A stretch of 43,503 nt of DNA. Origin: Gammaproteobacteria bacterium (GTDB lineage Bacteria; Pseudomonadota; Gammaproteobacteria; UBA6429; Thiohalophilaceae). The stretch spans positions 1 through 43,503 of the forward strand of contig JAPHTF010000032.1 of NCBI GenBank assembly GCA_026197095.1, given 5' to 3'. The position numbers were made by a program, and so were the translations under genes. This document shows, piece after piece, positions 33,644 to 41,141 of this stretch. The notes below the pieces were generated by a model. It searched no databases, was not told where the DNA came from, and was given only the letters and a program-made list of their open reading frames with translations. Position 1 is the first letter of the stretch; each line of letters opens with the position of its first letter.

Positions 33644-34027
33644 ATGTACGGATTTAGTACGACATTTTCAGGTAGCTTTGATGATGCAATCACCAAGGTG
33701 ACAGAAGAATTAAGTAAAGAAGGTTTTGGTGTTTTAACAGAAATTAATGTTAAAGCTGTAATGAAAAAGAAACTGGATATCGATAAACGTCCATACACTA
33801 TTCTTGGTGCATGTAACCCGGTACTTGCAAATAAAGCAATTACTGCAGAACCCGACATCGGTTTGTTATTACCCTGTAACGTTTTAGTACGTGAAGAAGA
33901 AGACGGAACAGTGACCGTTGCCTTTATGGATCCTTCAGCAGTATTAACGCTTGTTGAAAAAGACGGTGTTAAAGAACTGGCAGCAGAAGTGCGCGGCAAG
34001 TTAGAACGTGTTCGTGATGCTATATAA
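33644..34027 (+). CDS. DUF302 family protein
   Basis: A 127-residue soluble protein with the DUF302 pattern: [66 protein letters not shown], then [13 protein letters not shown] and [21 protein letters not shown] precedes the ATG. DUF302 proteins often occur in copper and sulfur loci of autotrophs; structure suggests a small ligand or heme-binding role but no activity is established. It is the last gene before a strong terminator and closes the copper island. Confidence 0.93.
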   Translation: MYGFSTTFSGSFDDAITKVTEELSKEGFGVLTEINVKAVMKKKLDIDKRPYTILGACNPVLANKAITAEPDIGLLLPCNVLVREEEDGTVTVAFMDPSAVLTLVEKDGVKELAAEVRGKLERVRDAI

Positions 34028-34048
34028 ATAAGTATATAAACTTGTTGT

Positions 34049-34075
34049 AAAAAACCCGCTTTGTGCGGGTTTTTT
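34049..34075 (+). terminator. Rho-independent terminator after the DUF302 gene
   Basis: AAAAAACCCGC pairs with GCGGGTTTTTT around TTTGT, and the run of T ends the structure. It separates the copper island from the sigma-54 promoter region that follows immediately. Confidence 0.92.
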
Positions 34076-34077
34076 AT

Positions 34078-34113
34078 TGTCTGATATCAAACAAAAGTGT
34101 CTGATAAGAGACA
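34078..34113 (+). promoter_or_regulatory. Two tandem TGT-N10-ACA enhancer sites (NifA-type UAS)
   Basis: TGTCTGATATCAAACA (34078-34093) and TGTCTGATAAGAGACA (34098-34113) start exactly 20 bp apart, two helical turns. Both fit TGT-N10-ACA, the NifA upstream activator consensus; the second is part of a perfect dyad GTGTCT-N6-AGACAC (34097-34114). They lie ~70-90 bp upstream of a -24/-12 promoter. Another enhancer-binding protein with a similar site cannot be excluded. Confidence 0.72.
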
Positions 34114-34134
34114 CATATATCATGTGGACATTAT

Positions 34135-34147
34135 TAAGCTGTTGATT
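34135..34147 (-). promoter_or_regulatory. Integration host factor (IHF) site
   Basis: TAAGCTGTTGATT is a perfect 13-base match to the reverse complement of the IHF consensus WATCAANNNNTTR. It is placed between the enhancer sites and the -24/-12 promoter, where IHF bends DNA in sigma-54 promoters. Confidence 0.68.
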
Positions 34148-34163
34148 TTTATGATATCTATAT

Positions 34164-34179
34164 TGGCATAACGCTTGCT
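34164..34179 (+). promoter_or_regulatory. Sigma-54 (-24/-12) promoter
   Basis: TGGCAT-AACGC-TTGCT fits TGGCAC-N5-TTGCW with one difference; GG and GC are separated by the required 10 bases. Transcription should start near 34190 and run through the 18-codon ORF into exbB. The rest of the 34028-34355 gap, beyond terminator, enhancer sites, IHF site and small ORF, shows nothing else. Confidence 0.8.
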
Positions 34180-34213
34180 ATATAAATAAGAATTAATATC
34201 TAAAGGAATGCAC

Positions 34214-34270
34214 ATGAAGTCATTCTTGGATATTTTACTCTTAGTTACTTTAGAAAATAGTTTTAAGTAA
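34214..34270 (+). CDS. 18-codon hydrophobic small ORF in the sigma-54 leader
   Basis: MKSFLDILLLVTLENSFK, preceded by AAAGGAA at a spacing of about five bases. It would start ~25 bases after the predicted sigma-54 transcription start and end 85 bases before exbB. It could be a leader peptide, a small membrane peptide, or chance. The good ribosome site and exact placement argue for translation; no homologue is known to me. Confidence 0.4.
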   Translation: MKSFLDILLLVTLENSFK

Positions 34271-34355
34271 AAAATCAAAACACAAAAAATTTAAACGGGA
34301 TTATTTTCAATTTAAGCATTATTGAAATATTTTGCTTTGTTGGATTGAAAAGAAT

Positions 34356-35015
34356 ATGAATATATTAGAAATACTTGATAAGGGTGGTCCGGTTGTCTGG
34401 ATTCTCTTTTGTTACTCTGTTATTGCTTTGACAATTGTTTTAGAGCGTTATATCCATTTCATCAGGATGGGACGCTTACCCCAGGATTTTATTTTTCAAT
34501 TACAAGAAGCATTATCAAAAAATAATCTAACCTCCTTAATTTCTGAATTGCGTGGTCCAGAAGTGGCTGTTATTTCAGGGATACATAAAGCCTCTCAGCA
34601 AGGCGTTAAAGATTTAATACGCACAGCAACCCGGATAGGTTCACAGGAATTACAACGTATGGAACGTGGCTTTCGTACGTTAGGTTTGCTTGGTGATACC
34701 GCTCCATTGCTTGGTTTGTTTGGCACTATTACTGGGATGATTAAAGCTTTCATGGTAATAGAACAAGCCGGTGGCAAGGTAGATGCACAGGCATTAGCAA
34801 CAGGTATCTGGGAAGCCATGGTCACTACCGGTGTAGGACTTGCGGTTGCTTTACCTATTTTGTTTTTGTTGCACTGGTTAGAGAGTTTAGCCACTCAACG
34901 AACTAACGCCATGCATCACTATGCTTCTTTAGTGATTGAAACATTACCGCATCAATGTGAATCGACTTCAGTTGATAGTGTGCATCACCGTGAGGTAACA
35001 AGCAGTGGAGTTTGA
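34356..35015 (+). CDS. exbB: ExbB-type proton channel (MotA/TolQ/ExbB family)
   Basis: A 219-residue protein from the ATG at 34356; an upstream in-frame TTG would add only eight atypical residues. It has an N-terminal membrane helix (VVWILFCYSVIALTIVLERY), the signature GLLGDTAPLLGLFGTITGMIKAF, and a second helix pair with MVTTGVGLAVALPILFLLHW. ExbB forms the pentameric channel that uses the proton motive force to energise TonB. It is the first conserved gene after the sigma-54 promoter; its end overlaps exbD. The ribosome site is weak. Confidence 0.93.
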   Translation: MNILEILDKGGPVVWILFCYSVIALTIVLERYIHFIRMGRLPQDFIFQLQEALSKNNLTSLISELRGPEVAVISGIHKASQQGVKDLIRTATRIGSQELQRMERGFRTLGLLGDTAPLLGLFGTITGMIKAFMVIEQAGGKVDAQALATGIWEAMVTTGVGLAVALPILFLLHWLESLATQRTNAMHHYASLVIETLPHQCESTSVDSVHHREVTSSGV

Positions 35016-35406
35016 AGGCCTGCAACGTAATCGTAAGATACCCAGCCTGACCCCGTTGATTGATATTGTTTTCCTGTTACTGGTTTTTTTTATGCTGACA
35101 GCACATTTTGTAAAAGATGAAGCCCTTGATATCAGTTTACCAGAAGCAGATTCATCGACAGCCATTGAAGATGAAGGCGCGCTGGAGATCGTATTGGATA
35201 ACCAGGGACATATATTGATTGATAAAAAACATGTTGCTGCTAATGAATTAGAAAAAGTTATACAGCAGCAGTTACATAACCGAAGAAATAAACAGATTAT
35301 TTTACGAGGCGACAAAATTGCGCAGCTTGGCTTAACTGTTAGCGTAATGGACGCGGCACGCAAAGCGGGCGCCACTTCACTTGATATAGTTACTCAGAAA
35401 CCCTGA
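35005..35406 (+). CDS. exbD: ExbD-type biopolymer transport protein
   Basis: A 133-residue protein with a GTG start inside the end of exbB (11-base overlap). It has a short cytoplasmic N-terminus, the membrane helix PLIDIVFLLLVFFMLTAHF with the essential aspartate (Asp20), and a periplasmic domain (LEIVLDNQGHILIDKKHV, IILRGDKIAQLGLTVSVMDAARKAG). It works with ExbB and the TonB protein encoded next. All family features are present. Confidence 0.95.
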   Translation: MEFEGLQRNRKIPSLTPLIDIVFLLLVFFMLTAHFVKDEALDISLPEADSSTAIEDEGALEIVLDNQGHILIDKKHVAANELEKVIQQQLHNRRNKQIILRGDKIAQLGLTVSVMDAARKAGATSLDIVTQKP

Positions 35407-35423
35407 GTTAACAAAGTTGTTAT

Positions 35424-36041
35424 ATGAAGTTAAGAGATAAACAAATAAATTTTTATACCTTCCTTTTTTCTTTGCTGATTCATGCAGCATTGTTTATCCA
35501 GTTTTCAGATGCAGCGATGAGTAAAAGCCAGGCACAGGCTCCTGTTTATGATACGCGTGTTTCATTGAATTTATTAAAGCCAGTAAAACCAGAGATACAA
35601 CAAGAAATAAAACCGAAACCGGTTAAAAAAATAAAACCAGTAAAGAAAAAAAGGGAAAAGAAATTAATTAAAAAAGTAAAAGAACAGCCTGTGGTGCAGC
35701 AGGCTGTGGCTAAGAAGGTTGCAGATGAAGTTAAGCGGGATAAAGAAGCATTAAGCAGACAGCGACGCCAGAGTTACCTTGATTACGTGTTAACTCATAT
35801 CGAGGGACATAAGTATTACCCGCACTCGGCACGTTTACGCAATATAGAAGGAAGCATCCAGGTTTCTTTTGTATTACAGAAAGATGGCAGCATCAGTGAA
35901 CTATCAGCAAACGGCTCATCAATTTTGTTACGTCGCGCGGCAAAAGGTTCAGTCAACAAGGCATTGCCACTACCGGCCTGCCCAGAAGATGTGGAGTGCC
36001 CTATACAGGTTAACTATGCAATGCAGTTCCAGATTAAATAA
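35424..36041 (+). CDS. tonB: TonB energy transducer
   Basis: A 205-residue protein with an N-terminal membrane anchor (FYTFLFSLLIHAALFIQF), a Lys/Pro-rich periplasmic spacer at ~50-95 (KPVKPEIQQEIKPKPVKKIK and following), and a C-terminal TonB domain (YLDYVLTHIEGHKYYPHSARLRNIEGSIQVSFVLQKDGSI). The C-terminal domain contains two cysteines (LPACPEDVEC) that could form a disulfide, unusual for TonB. It probably serves the receptor encoded next. No obvious Shine-Dalgarno; 17 bases follow exbD. Confidence 0.92.
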   Translation: MKLRDKQINFYTFLFSLLIHAALFIQFSDAAMSKSQAQAPVYDTRVSLNLLKPVKPEIQQEIKPKPVKKIKPVKKKREKKLIKKVKEQPVVQQAVAKKVADEVKRDKEALSRQRRQSYLDYVLTHIEGHKYYPHSARLRNIEGSIQVSFVLQKDGSISELSANGSSILLRRAAKGSVNKALPLPACPEDVECPIQVNYAMQFQIK

Positions 36042-36066
36042 TAAAATCGTAAGTTGGGAGAGTAAA

Positions 36067-38331
36067 ATGAAACGTAAAAAAATAAGCATGATGATATCGC
36101 TGGTTTTAGCAGGAGTTATTACATCATCACATGCCGAAGAAGCGACCACGAATAAATCACTAGGCAATATCGTGGTTGAAGGAGAGGCTGAAATTACAAC
36201 ATCTGTTGATACGCCATATACCAGTCCAACCTCGGTTGTTACCGAAGAGAAGGCAGAAAGTATCAACACGGCAACGGTTGAAGATTATATTAAGTATGAG
36301 CCTTCTACTGTTGTGCGTCGCCGTTACATTGGTGATCCTAATGGTGTTATTGGAATGCGCGGGAGTGGTATGTTCCAGACAACACGCACCATGGTATTTG
36401 TTGACGGTGTGCCTTTACATAATATGCTGCGGACTCGCTATAACGGTGCACCACGCTGGTCAATGGCTTCTCCTGATGAAACGGAGTCAGTTGAAATTGT
36501 TTATGGTCCGTTTTCTGCTGAGAATTCCGGTAATGCTATGGGTGGTGTAGTCAATATTAATACCCGGCGACCAGATGATTTTGAATTTAATGCTGAAGTA
36601 GGTGTTTTTTCACAGGACTTCAGTCACATGGGCGCAAATGATACTTATACGGGAAGCAAGGCGTTTGTTTCTGCAGGTGAGCGTTTTGGCAAGACCAGCT
36701 TATATATGTCTCATAACCACCTTGAAAATGACAGTCATCCAATGTCATTTCGTTATGATAATACTACAGCTGCAGGTGTTGAACCTGTTGTAAGCGGTGC
36801 GTATTATTCGGTTGATAGTAAAGGTAATCCATCAATGTATTATGGTGATACTGGCTCTGATAAAAGCGTTACAGATCTGACCAAGATAAAAGTCGGACAG
36901 GAAATGGGCGACTGGTTGGCGCGCTTTACCCTTGCGTATGAAGACCACTCTCGAAATAGTACACCGACCAATTACCTGCGTGATGCAGGTAATAACCCAG
37001 TATGGAATGGCTCTTTTCAACAGGATGGCTTTCAATTTGATGTTAAAGGCAGCAATTTTGCATTGAGTGAATCAAGTCGTGAGAACCTGATGTTAGGGGC
37101 GACCTTTGAAGGCCCGCTTACAAATAACTGGAATATGGAAGTAGGGGTTAGCAAGTATGATGTACTTGAAGACCAGTCTATTGATTCAGGTCGTAACCCT
37201 GATGACCCAGCTTACACTGGCGTGGGTAGCCTTAGTGCATTTGATAATACCGGCTGGGTTACGTTAGACGTGAAAGCGCGTTCTAATAAATTCATGAACA
37301 GCAAGAACATGAACTTTATTACGGGCGTACATTTTGATCGCTATAAGATGACATTGAACGGTTATAGTACTGATTATGCTACGGGTGCAATAAATTCACT
37401 GAATACCACGGTAGGTGGTGAAACTGAAACCAAGGCAGTATTTGCCCAGTGGGGATTACAGCTTACTCAGAAGACAGATATTACGTTGGGTGCACGCTAT
37501 GAGCACTGGACCACGATGAATGGTAAAAATTATAACTATTCAACAACTAACCTGGACCTTGCAACGCGCACAGAAACGGGTTTCTCTCCCAAGTTCTCCG
37601 TTGGGCATAAACTCAATAAAAATTGGGTGACACGTTATTCTCTGGCCAGGGCATATCGTTTCCCGATTCTTGAAGAGCTTTATCACAACGAGCAAAAAAC
37701 AACAGGAACAACCATCGCAGATGAAAAACTCAAGCCGGAAGATGGATTACATCATAACCTGATGTTTGAAAAACAACTGGCAAAAGGCGTTATGCGTTTT
37801 AACCTGTTCCAGGAAACAATTGATGATGTTATTTATTACCAGACTGATACCCTGGCAAGTACAACTACGTATTTGCCAATTGATGAAGTTAAAACAAAGG
37901 GCGCAGAGTTCATCGTACAACAAAATCGTATTGGTGGTGGTAATACAGACGTTAGCTTCAATATGACCTGGGTGGACAGTATCATTACAAAAAATGCAGC
38001 AGATCCGACTATTGTAGGTAACGAGATGGCGCGTATGCCGGAATGGCGTGCTAACTTACTGTTAACACAACATCTTAGTAATAAGTGGAGTGTTTCAGGC
38101 GGTATGCGCTATGCGAGTGATAGCTATGGCAATATAGATAACTCGGATACTGCTCAGAACGTAATGAGCGCCATTGATGCATACACATTCTTTGATGTTA
38201 AAACGACTTATAAGATTGGTAAACATGGCAAAATCACGGCCGGTATTGATAACCTGACTGATGAACTTGCTTTTGTTGCTCATCCATGGCCACAACGGAC
38301 TATCTATATGCAGGGTAGCCTGAAGTTCTAA
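36067..38331 (+). CDS. TonB-dependent outer membrane receptor with dedicated TonB-ExbBD
   Basis: A 754-residue receptor; the ATG at 36067 is chosen for the upstream GGGAGAG and the clear signal peptide MMISLVLAGVITSSHAEEA. The TonB-box region GNIVVEGEAEITT and the plug (TVEDYIKYEPSTVVRRR, MRGSGMFQTTRTMVFVDGVPLHN, ESVEIVYGPFSAENSGNAMGGVVNINTRRP) are complete. The barrel ends in IYMQGSLKF with terminal Phe. With exbB, exbD and tonB upstream and propeller and thioredoxin genes downstream it forms a dedicated uptake unit. The ligand may be a metal chelate, but sequence does not show which. Confidence 0.95.
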   Translation: MKRKKISMMISLVLAGVITSSHAEEATTNKSLGNIVVEGEAEITTSVDTPYTSPTSVVTEEKAESINTATVEDYIKYEPSTVVRRRYIGDPNGVIGMRGSGMFQTTRTMVFVDGVPLHNMLRTRYNGAPRWSMASPDETESVEIVYGPFSAENSGNAMGGVVNINTRRPDDFEFNAEVGVFSQDFSHMGANDTYTGSKAFVSAGERFGKTSLYMSHNHLENDSHPMSFRYDNTTAAGVEPVVSGAYYSVDSKGNPSMYYGDTGSDKSVTDLTKIKVGQEMGDWLARFTLAYEDHSRNSTPTNYLRDAGNNPVWNGSFQQDGFQFDVKGSNFALSESSRENLMLGATFEGPLTNNWNMEVGVSKYDVLEDQSIDSGRNPDDPAYTGVGSLSAFDNTGWVTLDVKARSNKFMNSKNMNFITGVHFDRYKMTLNGYSTDYATGAINSLNTTVGGETETKAVFAQWGLQLTQKTDITLGARYEHWTTMNGKNYNYSTTNLDLATRTETGFSPKFSVGHKLNKNWVTRYSLARAYRFPILEELYHNEQKTTGTTIADEKLKPEDGLHHNLMFEKQLAKGVMRFNLFQETIDDVIYYQTDTLASTTTYLPIDEVKTKGAEFIVQQNRIGGGNTDVSFNMTWVDSIITKNAADPTIVGNEMARMPEWRANLLLTQHLSNKWSVSGGMRYASDSYGNIDNSDTAQNVMSAIDAYTFFDVKTTYKIGKHGKITAGIDNLTDELAFVAHPWPQRTIYMQGSLKF

Positions 38332-38347
38332 TATAGAAACGTGATTC

Positions 38348-38374
38348 CCCCTTTCTCTTAACCAGAGAAAGGGG
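38348..38374 (+). other. Intercistronic hairpin after the receptor gene
   Basis: CCCCTTTCTC pairs with GAGAAAGGGG around TTAACCA. There is no T-tract behind it, so it is more likely to protect the 3' end of the receptor message or to tune downstream expression than to terminate fully. Confidence 0.7.
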
Positions 38375-38416
38375 ATAACAATCAGAATTTAAAATTTTAC
38401 AAAATTAAGATTAATT

Positions 38417-39667
38417 ATGAAAAGTAAAAAAACAGGACACGCATTATTTTTATCGTTTTCTTTGCTTTGTGCGGGATTGATTTTATCCCAACCTGGCGTT
38501 GCCATGAAAATGGATCATTCAGCGGTGCCTGAAATTTGTCGAAATAAAAATGCTATCCCGACCATCCAGTGTGCTTCAATAACATCTTCACATTTTGATG
38601 CGAATGGTACTTTATGGGTAGCCTGGTATGCTTCTGGTCATGTCTATGTCAGTCGTTCAAGTGATAAAGGGCAATCATTTAAGCCAGCAGTGATCGTAAA
38701 TCGTAGTCCAGAACTGGTTTATGCTAAAGGTGAAAACCGCCCCAAGCTGGCCTTTGGTATTGATGGCGAAATTTATGTTTCATGGACAGAACAATTAACT
38801 GAAAAAAGATTTAGCGGTCACATTCGTTTTAGTCGCTCTGTTGATGGCGGAAAATATTTTTCCGAACCCATAACGGTCAATGATCATAGGGAAGTAACCA
38901 GTCACCGTTTTGATTCGATGGCAGTAAATAAAAAGGGTGATATTTATATTGCCTGGCTAGATAAGCGAGATTTACTGGCAGCACAAAAGGCAGGCAAGAA
39001 ATATAACGGCTCCGCTATATACTATGCACTGTCAACCGACAACGGTAAATCATTTCTTAAAAACAAAAAAATTGCAGATACCTCATGTGAATGTTGCCGT
39101 ACTGCTATAGCAATTGATACAGATCAACTGCCTGTTATTGTGTGGCGCCATATCTTTGGAGACAATATTCGTGATCATGGTATTGTAAAATTTACACAAC
39201 AAAATCAACCGGGTGAAATGAAACGCCTGAGTTATGACAAATGGCATATCGAAGGTTGTCCACACCATGGCCCTTCAATTTCGATTGCCGATGATGGTAT
39301 TTATCACACAACCTGGTTTAATAATGCAACTGAGAGACATGGTTTGTTTTATGCAAACTCTAAAGATCAAGCTGCTCGCTTTACTACGCCGATAAATTTT
39401 GGAGCTTATGAAAAAGCTGCTGCACATCCTCATGTGTTAAGTCGTGGCAAACAGGTTTATATTGTATGGAAAGAGTTTGATGGAAAGCAATCATCACTCT
39501 ATTTGAAAAAATCTACTGATTCAGGAGATTCATGGTCTTCACCCCAATTGCTCTTAACAACGTCTGCGGCAACAGATCATCCCTTCGTTATTAGTGATGG
39601 GAATAATGTTTATGCCAGTTGGCATCGTATAGGTGAAAAGTATCAGTTACTTAAATTATCTAAGTAA
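38417..39667 (+). CDS. Sialidase-like (BNR/Asp-box) beta-propeller with CECC motif
   Basis: A 416-residue exported protein with a signal peptide (HALFLSFSLLCAGLILSQPGVA). It contains four Asp-boxes: SSDKGQSF, SVDGGKYF, STDNGKSF and STDSGDSW, typical of six-bladed sialidase-like propellers. The catalytic residues of true sialidases are not evident. A Cys-rich loop ADTSCECCRTAIAID (Cys224, Cys226, Cys227), the mature start MKMDHSAVPEIC, and the IEGCPHHGPS segment suggest metal or redox binding. The next gene, ten bases on, is a thioredoxin-like protein that could keep these cysteines reduced. It probably delivers or receives the receptor's ligand in the periplasm; hydrolysis of sugars is unlikely. 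Confidence 0.8.
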   Translation: MKSKKTGHALFLSFSLLCAGLILSQPGVAMKMDHSAVPEICRNKNAIPTIQCASITSSHFDANGTLWVAWYASGHVYVSRSSDKGQSFKPAVIVNRSPELVYAKGENRPKLAFGIDGEIYVSWTEQLTEKRFSGHIRFSRSVDGGKYFSEPITVNDHREVTSHRFDSMAVNKKGDIYIAWLDKRDLLAAQKAGKKYNGSAIYYALSTDNGKSFLKNKKIADTSCECCRTAIAIDTDQLPVIVWRHIFGDNIRDHGIVKFTQQNQPGEMKRLSYDKWHIEGCPHHGPSISIADDGIYHTTWFNNATERHGLFYANSKDQAARFTTPINFGAYEKAAAHPHVLSRGKQVYIVWKEFDGKQSSLYLKKSTDSGDSWSSPQLLLTTSAATDHPFVISDGNNVYASWHRIGEKYQLLKLSK

Positions 39668-39676
39668 AAAATTATC

Positions 39677-40159
39677 ATGTTTCTTAAATTTTTAAAACAC
39701 TATCTTCTTATTAGTGCCTTCATGATGGCAAGTATGTCAGCTATAGCTGATGTTTCACTTCGACCCTTTGTATCAGGCAGTTTTTCTCAAATACTTGAGC
39801 AGCGCCAACAGGAACCTTTCGTCCTGGTGTTGTGGTCACTGGATTGCCCATCGTGTTACAAAGAACTTGAAATGTTAGGGAAGCTTCTCGAGCATGAAAA
39901 TGAGCTCAATATAGTACTGGTCTCTACAGATATTTCTGCAACAGATAATGAAGTTCAAACGGTATTGTCAAAATATAAGTTGGACAATATTGAATCATGG
40001 GTATTTAGAGGTGAATCAGATGAAAGTTTGCGCTATGAAATTGATCACCTTTGGTATGGTGAATTACCACGGAGTTATTTTTTTACATCTATAGATAAAA
40101 AGCAGGTTATTAGTGGAGTCCTTTCTGAAAAAAAATTAATGGAATGGTTAAAACCATAA
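39677..40159 (+). CDS. Exported thioredoxin-like (TlpA-type) protein
   Basis: A 160-residue protein with a signal peptide (YLLISAFMMASMSAIADV) and a thioredoxin fold: FVLVLWSLDCPSCYKELEML carries the CPSC active site (Cys57, Cys60), and LPRSYFFTSIDKKQVISGVL is the cis-proline strand and following hairpin. It is likely a periplasmic reductase for its neighbour, the propeller with the CECC loop. Last gene of the sigma-54 unit; it converges on an unknown minus-strand gene seven bases away. Confidence 0.88.
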   Translation: MFLKFLKHYLLISAFMMASMSAIADVSLRPFVSGSFSQILEQRQQEPFVLVLWSLDCPSCYKELEMLGKLLEHENELNIVLVSTDISATDNEVQTVLSKYKLDNIESWVFRGESDESLRYEIDHLWYGELPRSYFFTSIDKKQVISGVLSEKKLMEWLKP

Positions 40160-40166
40160 CAAAAAG

Positions 40167-40508
40167 CTAATTAATCTCATCAAAAATTAAATCCAGTGTG
40201 ATTTCGTCACCATCCTCCGTTGCACGAATTTGTTTTAAACCTGGTAAGCGGTTAACCAGGTAACCGCAGGTCGCTGAAACCATTCCTTCATTTTTATTTT
40301 CAATGCCGTAAAGTAAACTCATGCTGACATAATTTGCCCGTTGCATTTTATCCGGTGAATCTATCATTTCACCATTGAGCTCGATGCCATCATCCATATC
40401 GAGGTCCATGCCATCGAGAAAGCGGCGTTGTTTTCCCGGTTCACGTTGGTTCTTCTCATACTCAAGTACTTTGCTACCGTTGATATAAATGGATAACATT
40501 GCTGGCAT
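40167..40508 (-). CDS. Small protein of unknown function
   Basis: A 113-residue soluble acidic protein (IYINGSKVLEYEKNQREPGKQRRFLDGMDLDMDDGIELNGEMI). No signal peptide, membrane segment or recognised domain. The start at 40508 is supported by GAGGAA six bases upstream. It lies 21 bases after the GFA-family gene on the same strand, so the two are probably cotranscribed. The alternation of short strands in its first half suggests a small alpha/beta fold. Real gene likely; function unknown. Confidence 0.7.
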   Translation of the reverse strand: MPAMLSIYINGSKVLEYEKNQREPGKQRRFLDGMDLDMDDGIELNGEMIDSPDKMQRANYVSMSLLYGIENKNEGMVSATCGYLVNRLPGLKQIRATEDGDEITLDLIFDEIN

Positions 40509-40529
40509 TCGTTGTTCCTCATGAAGATG

Positions 40530-40934
40530 TTAACGGTTGGTTTTATATTCGGCATAATGGGGAAGCGAATCAGAAATCTCCTCCCAGTTAGCTTTTGATG
40601 ATACAAAAATATGAGCAACTGGACGTTCACTAATGTCAGACTCAATCGTACCTAATCGAATACGTACATTTTCAGGAAAATTAATATTTTTACTCATAAT
40701 AGGTGAGCCACAGTTTTTACAGAAATATTTTGTTTGTTCTGTAGAATATTTATATGACGACAAATTTTCTTCACCACATATAAAATTAAAGCTATATGAC
40801 TTTACATTTGCGTTGGTTGCGAATGCACTGCCTTGTGCTTTTCTGCATTGGGAACAATGGCAATAGACAATGTCGTCTATCTTACCGCTTAATGTGAATT
40901 TTATTTTTCCACAAAGACAACTGCCGTGATACAT
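40530..40934 (-). CDS. GFA/CENP-V family zinc-binding protein
   Basis: A 134-residue protein from the ATG at 40934, chosen for the AAGGAA upstream and because the family begins MYHGSCLCG; an in-frame ATG at 40973 would add 13 residues. Zinc ligands are complete: SCLCGKIKF, VYCHCSQCRKAQGSAF and FCKNCGSPIMS. The family includes glutathione-dependent formaldehyde-activating enzyme (Gfa), but most members are of unproven function. The C-terminus (VRIRLGTIESDISERPVAHIFVSSKANWEEISDSLPHY) is typical. Confidence 0.93.
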   Translation of the reverse strand: MYHGSCLCGKIKFTLSGKIDDIVYCHCSQCRKAQGSAFATNANVKSYSFNFICGEENLSSYKYSTEQTKYFCKNCGSPIMSKNINFPENVRIRLGTIESDISERPVAHIFVSSKANWEEISDSLPHYAEYKTNR

Positions 40935-41141
40935 AGAACCCGTTCCTTTAAATAGTGCACCATAATTACCCATTTAAATATTATGTGTAAATGGGTTTAT
41001 TATTTTAGTTAACTTGATCCGTGCCGATAACGCTATTAAATACCCGTTTTAATCTATGAGGATTATAAGTCATTATATTTCTACTATACTGGTATAGGTA
41101 TTACATTTATAGCCAGATGATATTAATTTCAAGGAATTACC

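Noticed and set aside
35869-36066. N-terminal extension of the receptor into tonB
   Set aside because: The extension overlaps tonB in another frame and lacks receptor features; the signal peptide begins at 36067.
38348-38374. Full rho-independent terminator after the receptor gene
   Set aside because: The hairpin is followed by ATAACAATC without a T-run, so the propeller and thioredoxin genes are kept in the same probable unit.
38417-39667. True sialidase in sugar metabolism
   Set aside because: Only the propeller repeats match; catalytic residues not seen and no sialic-acid genes are nearby.
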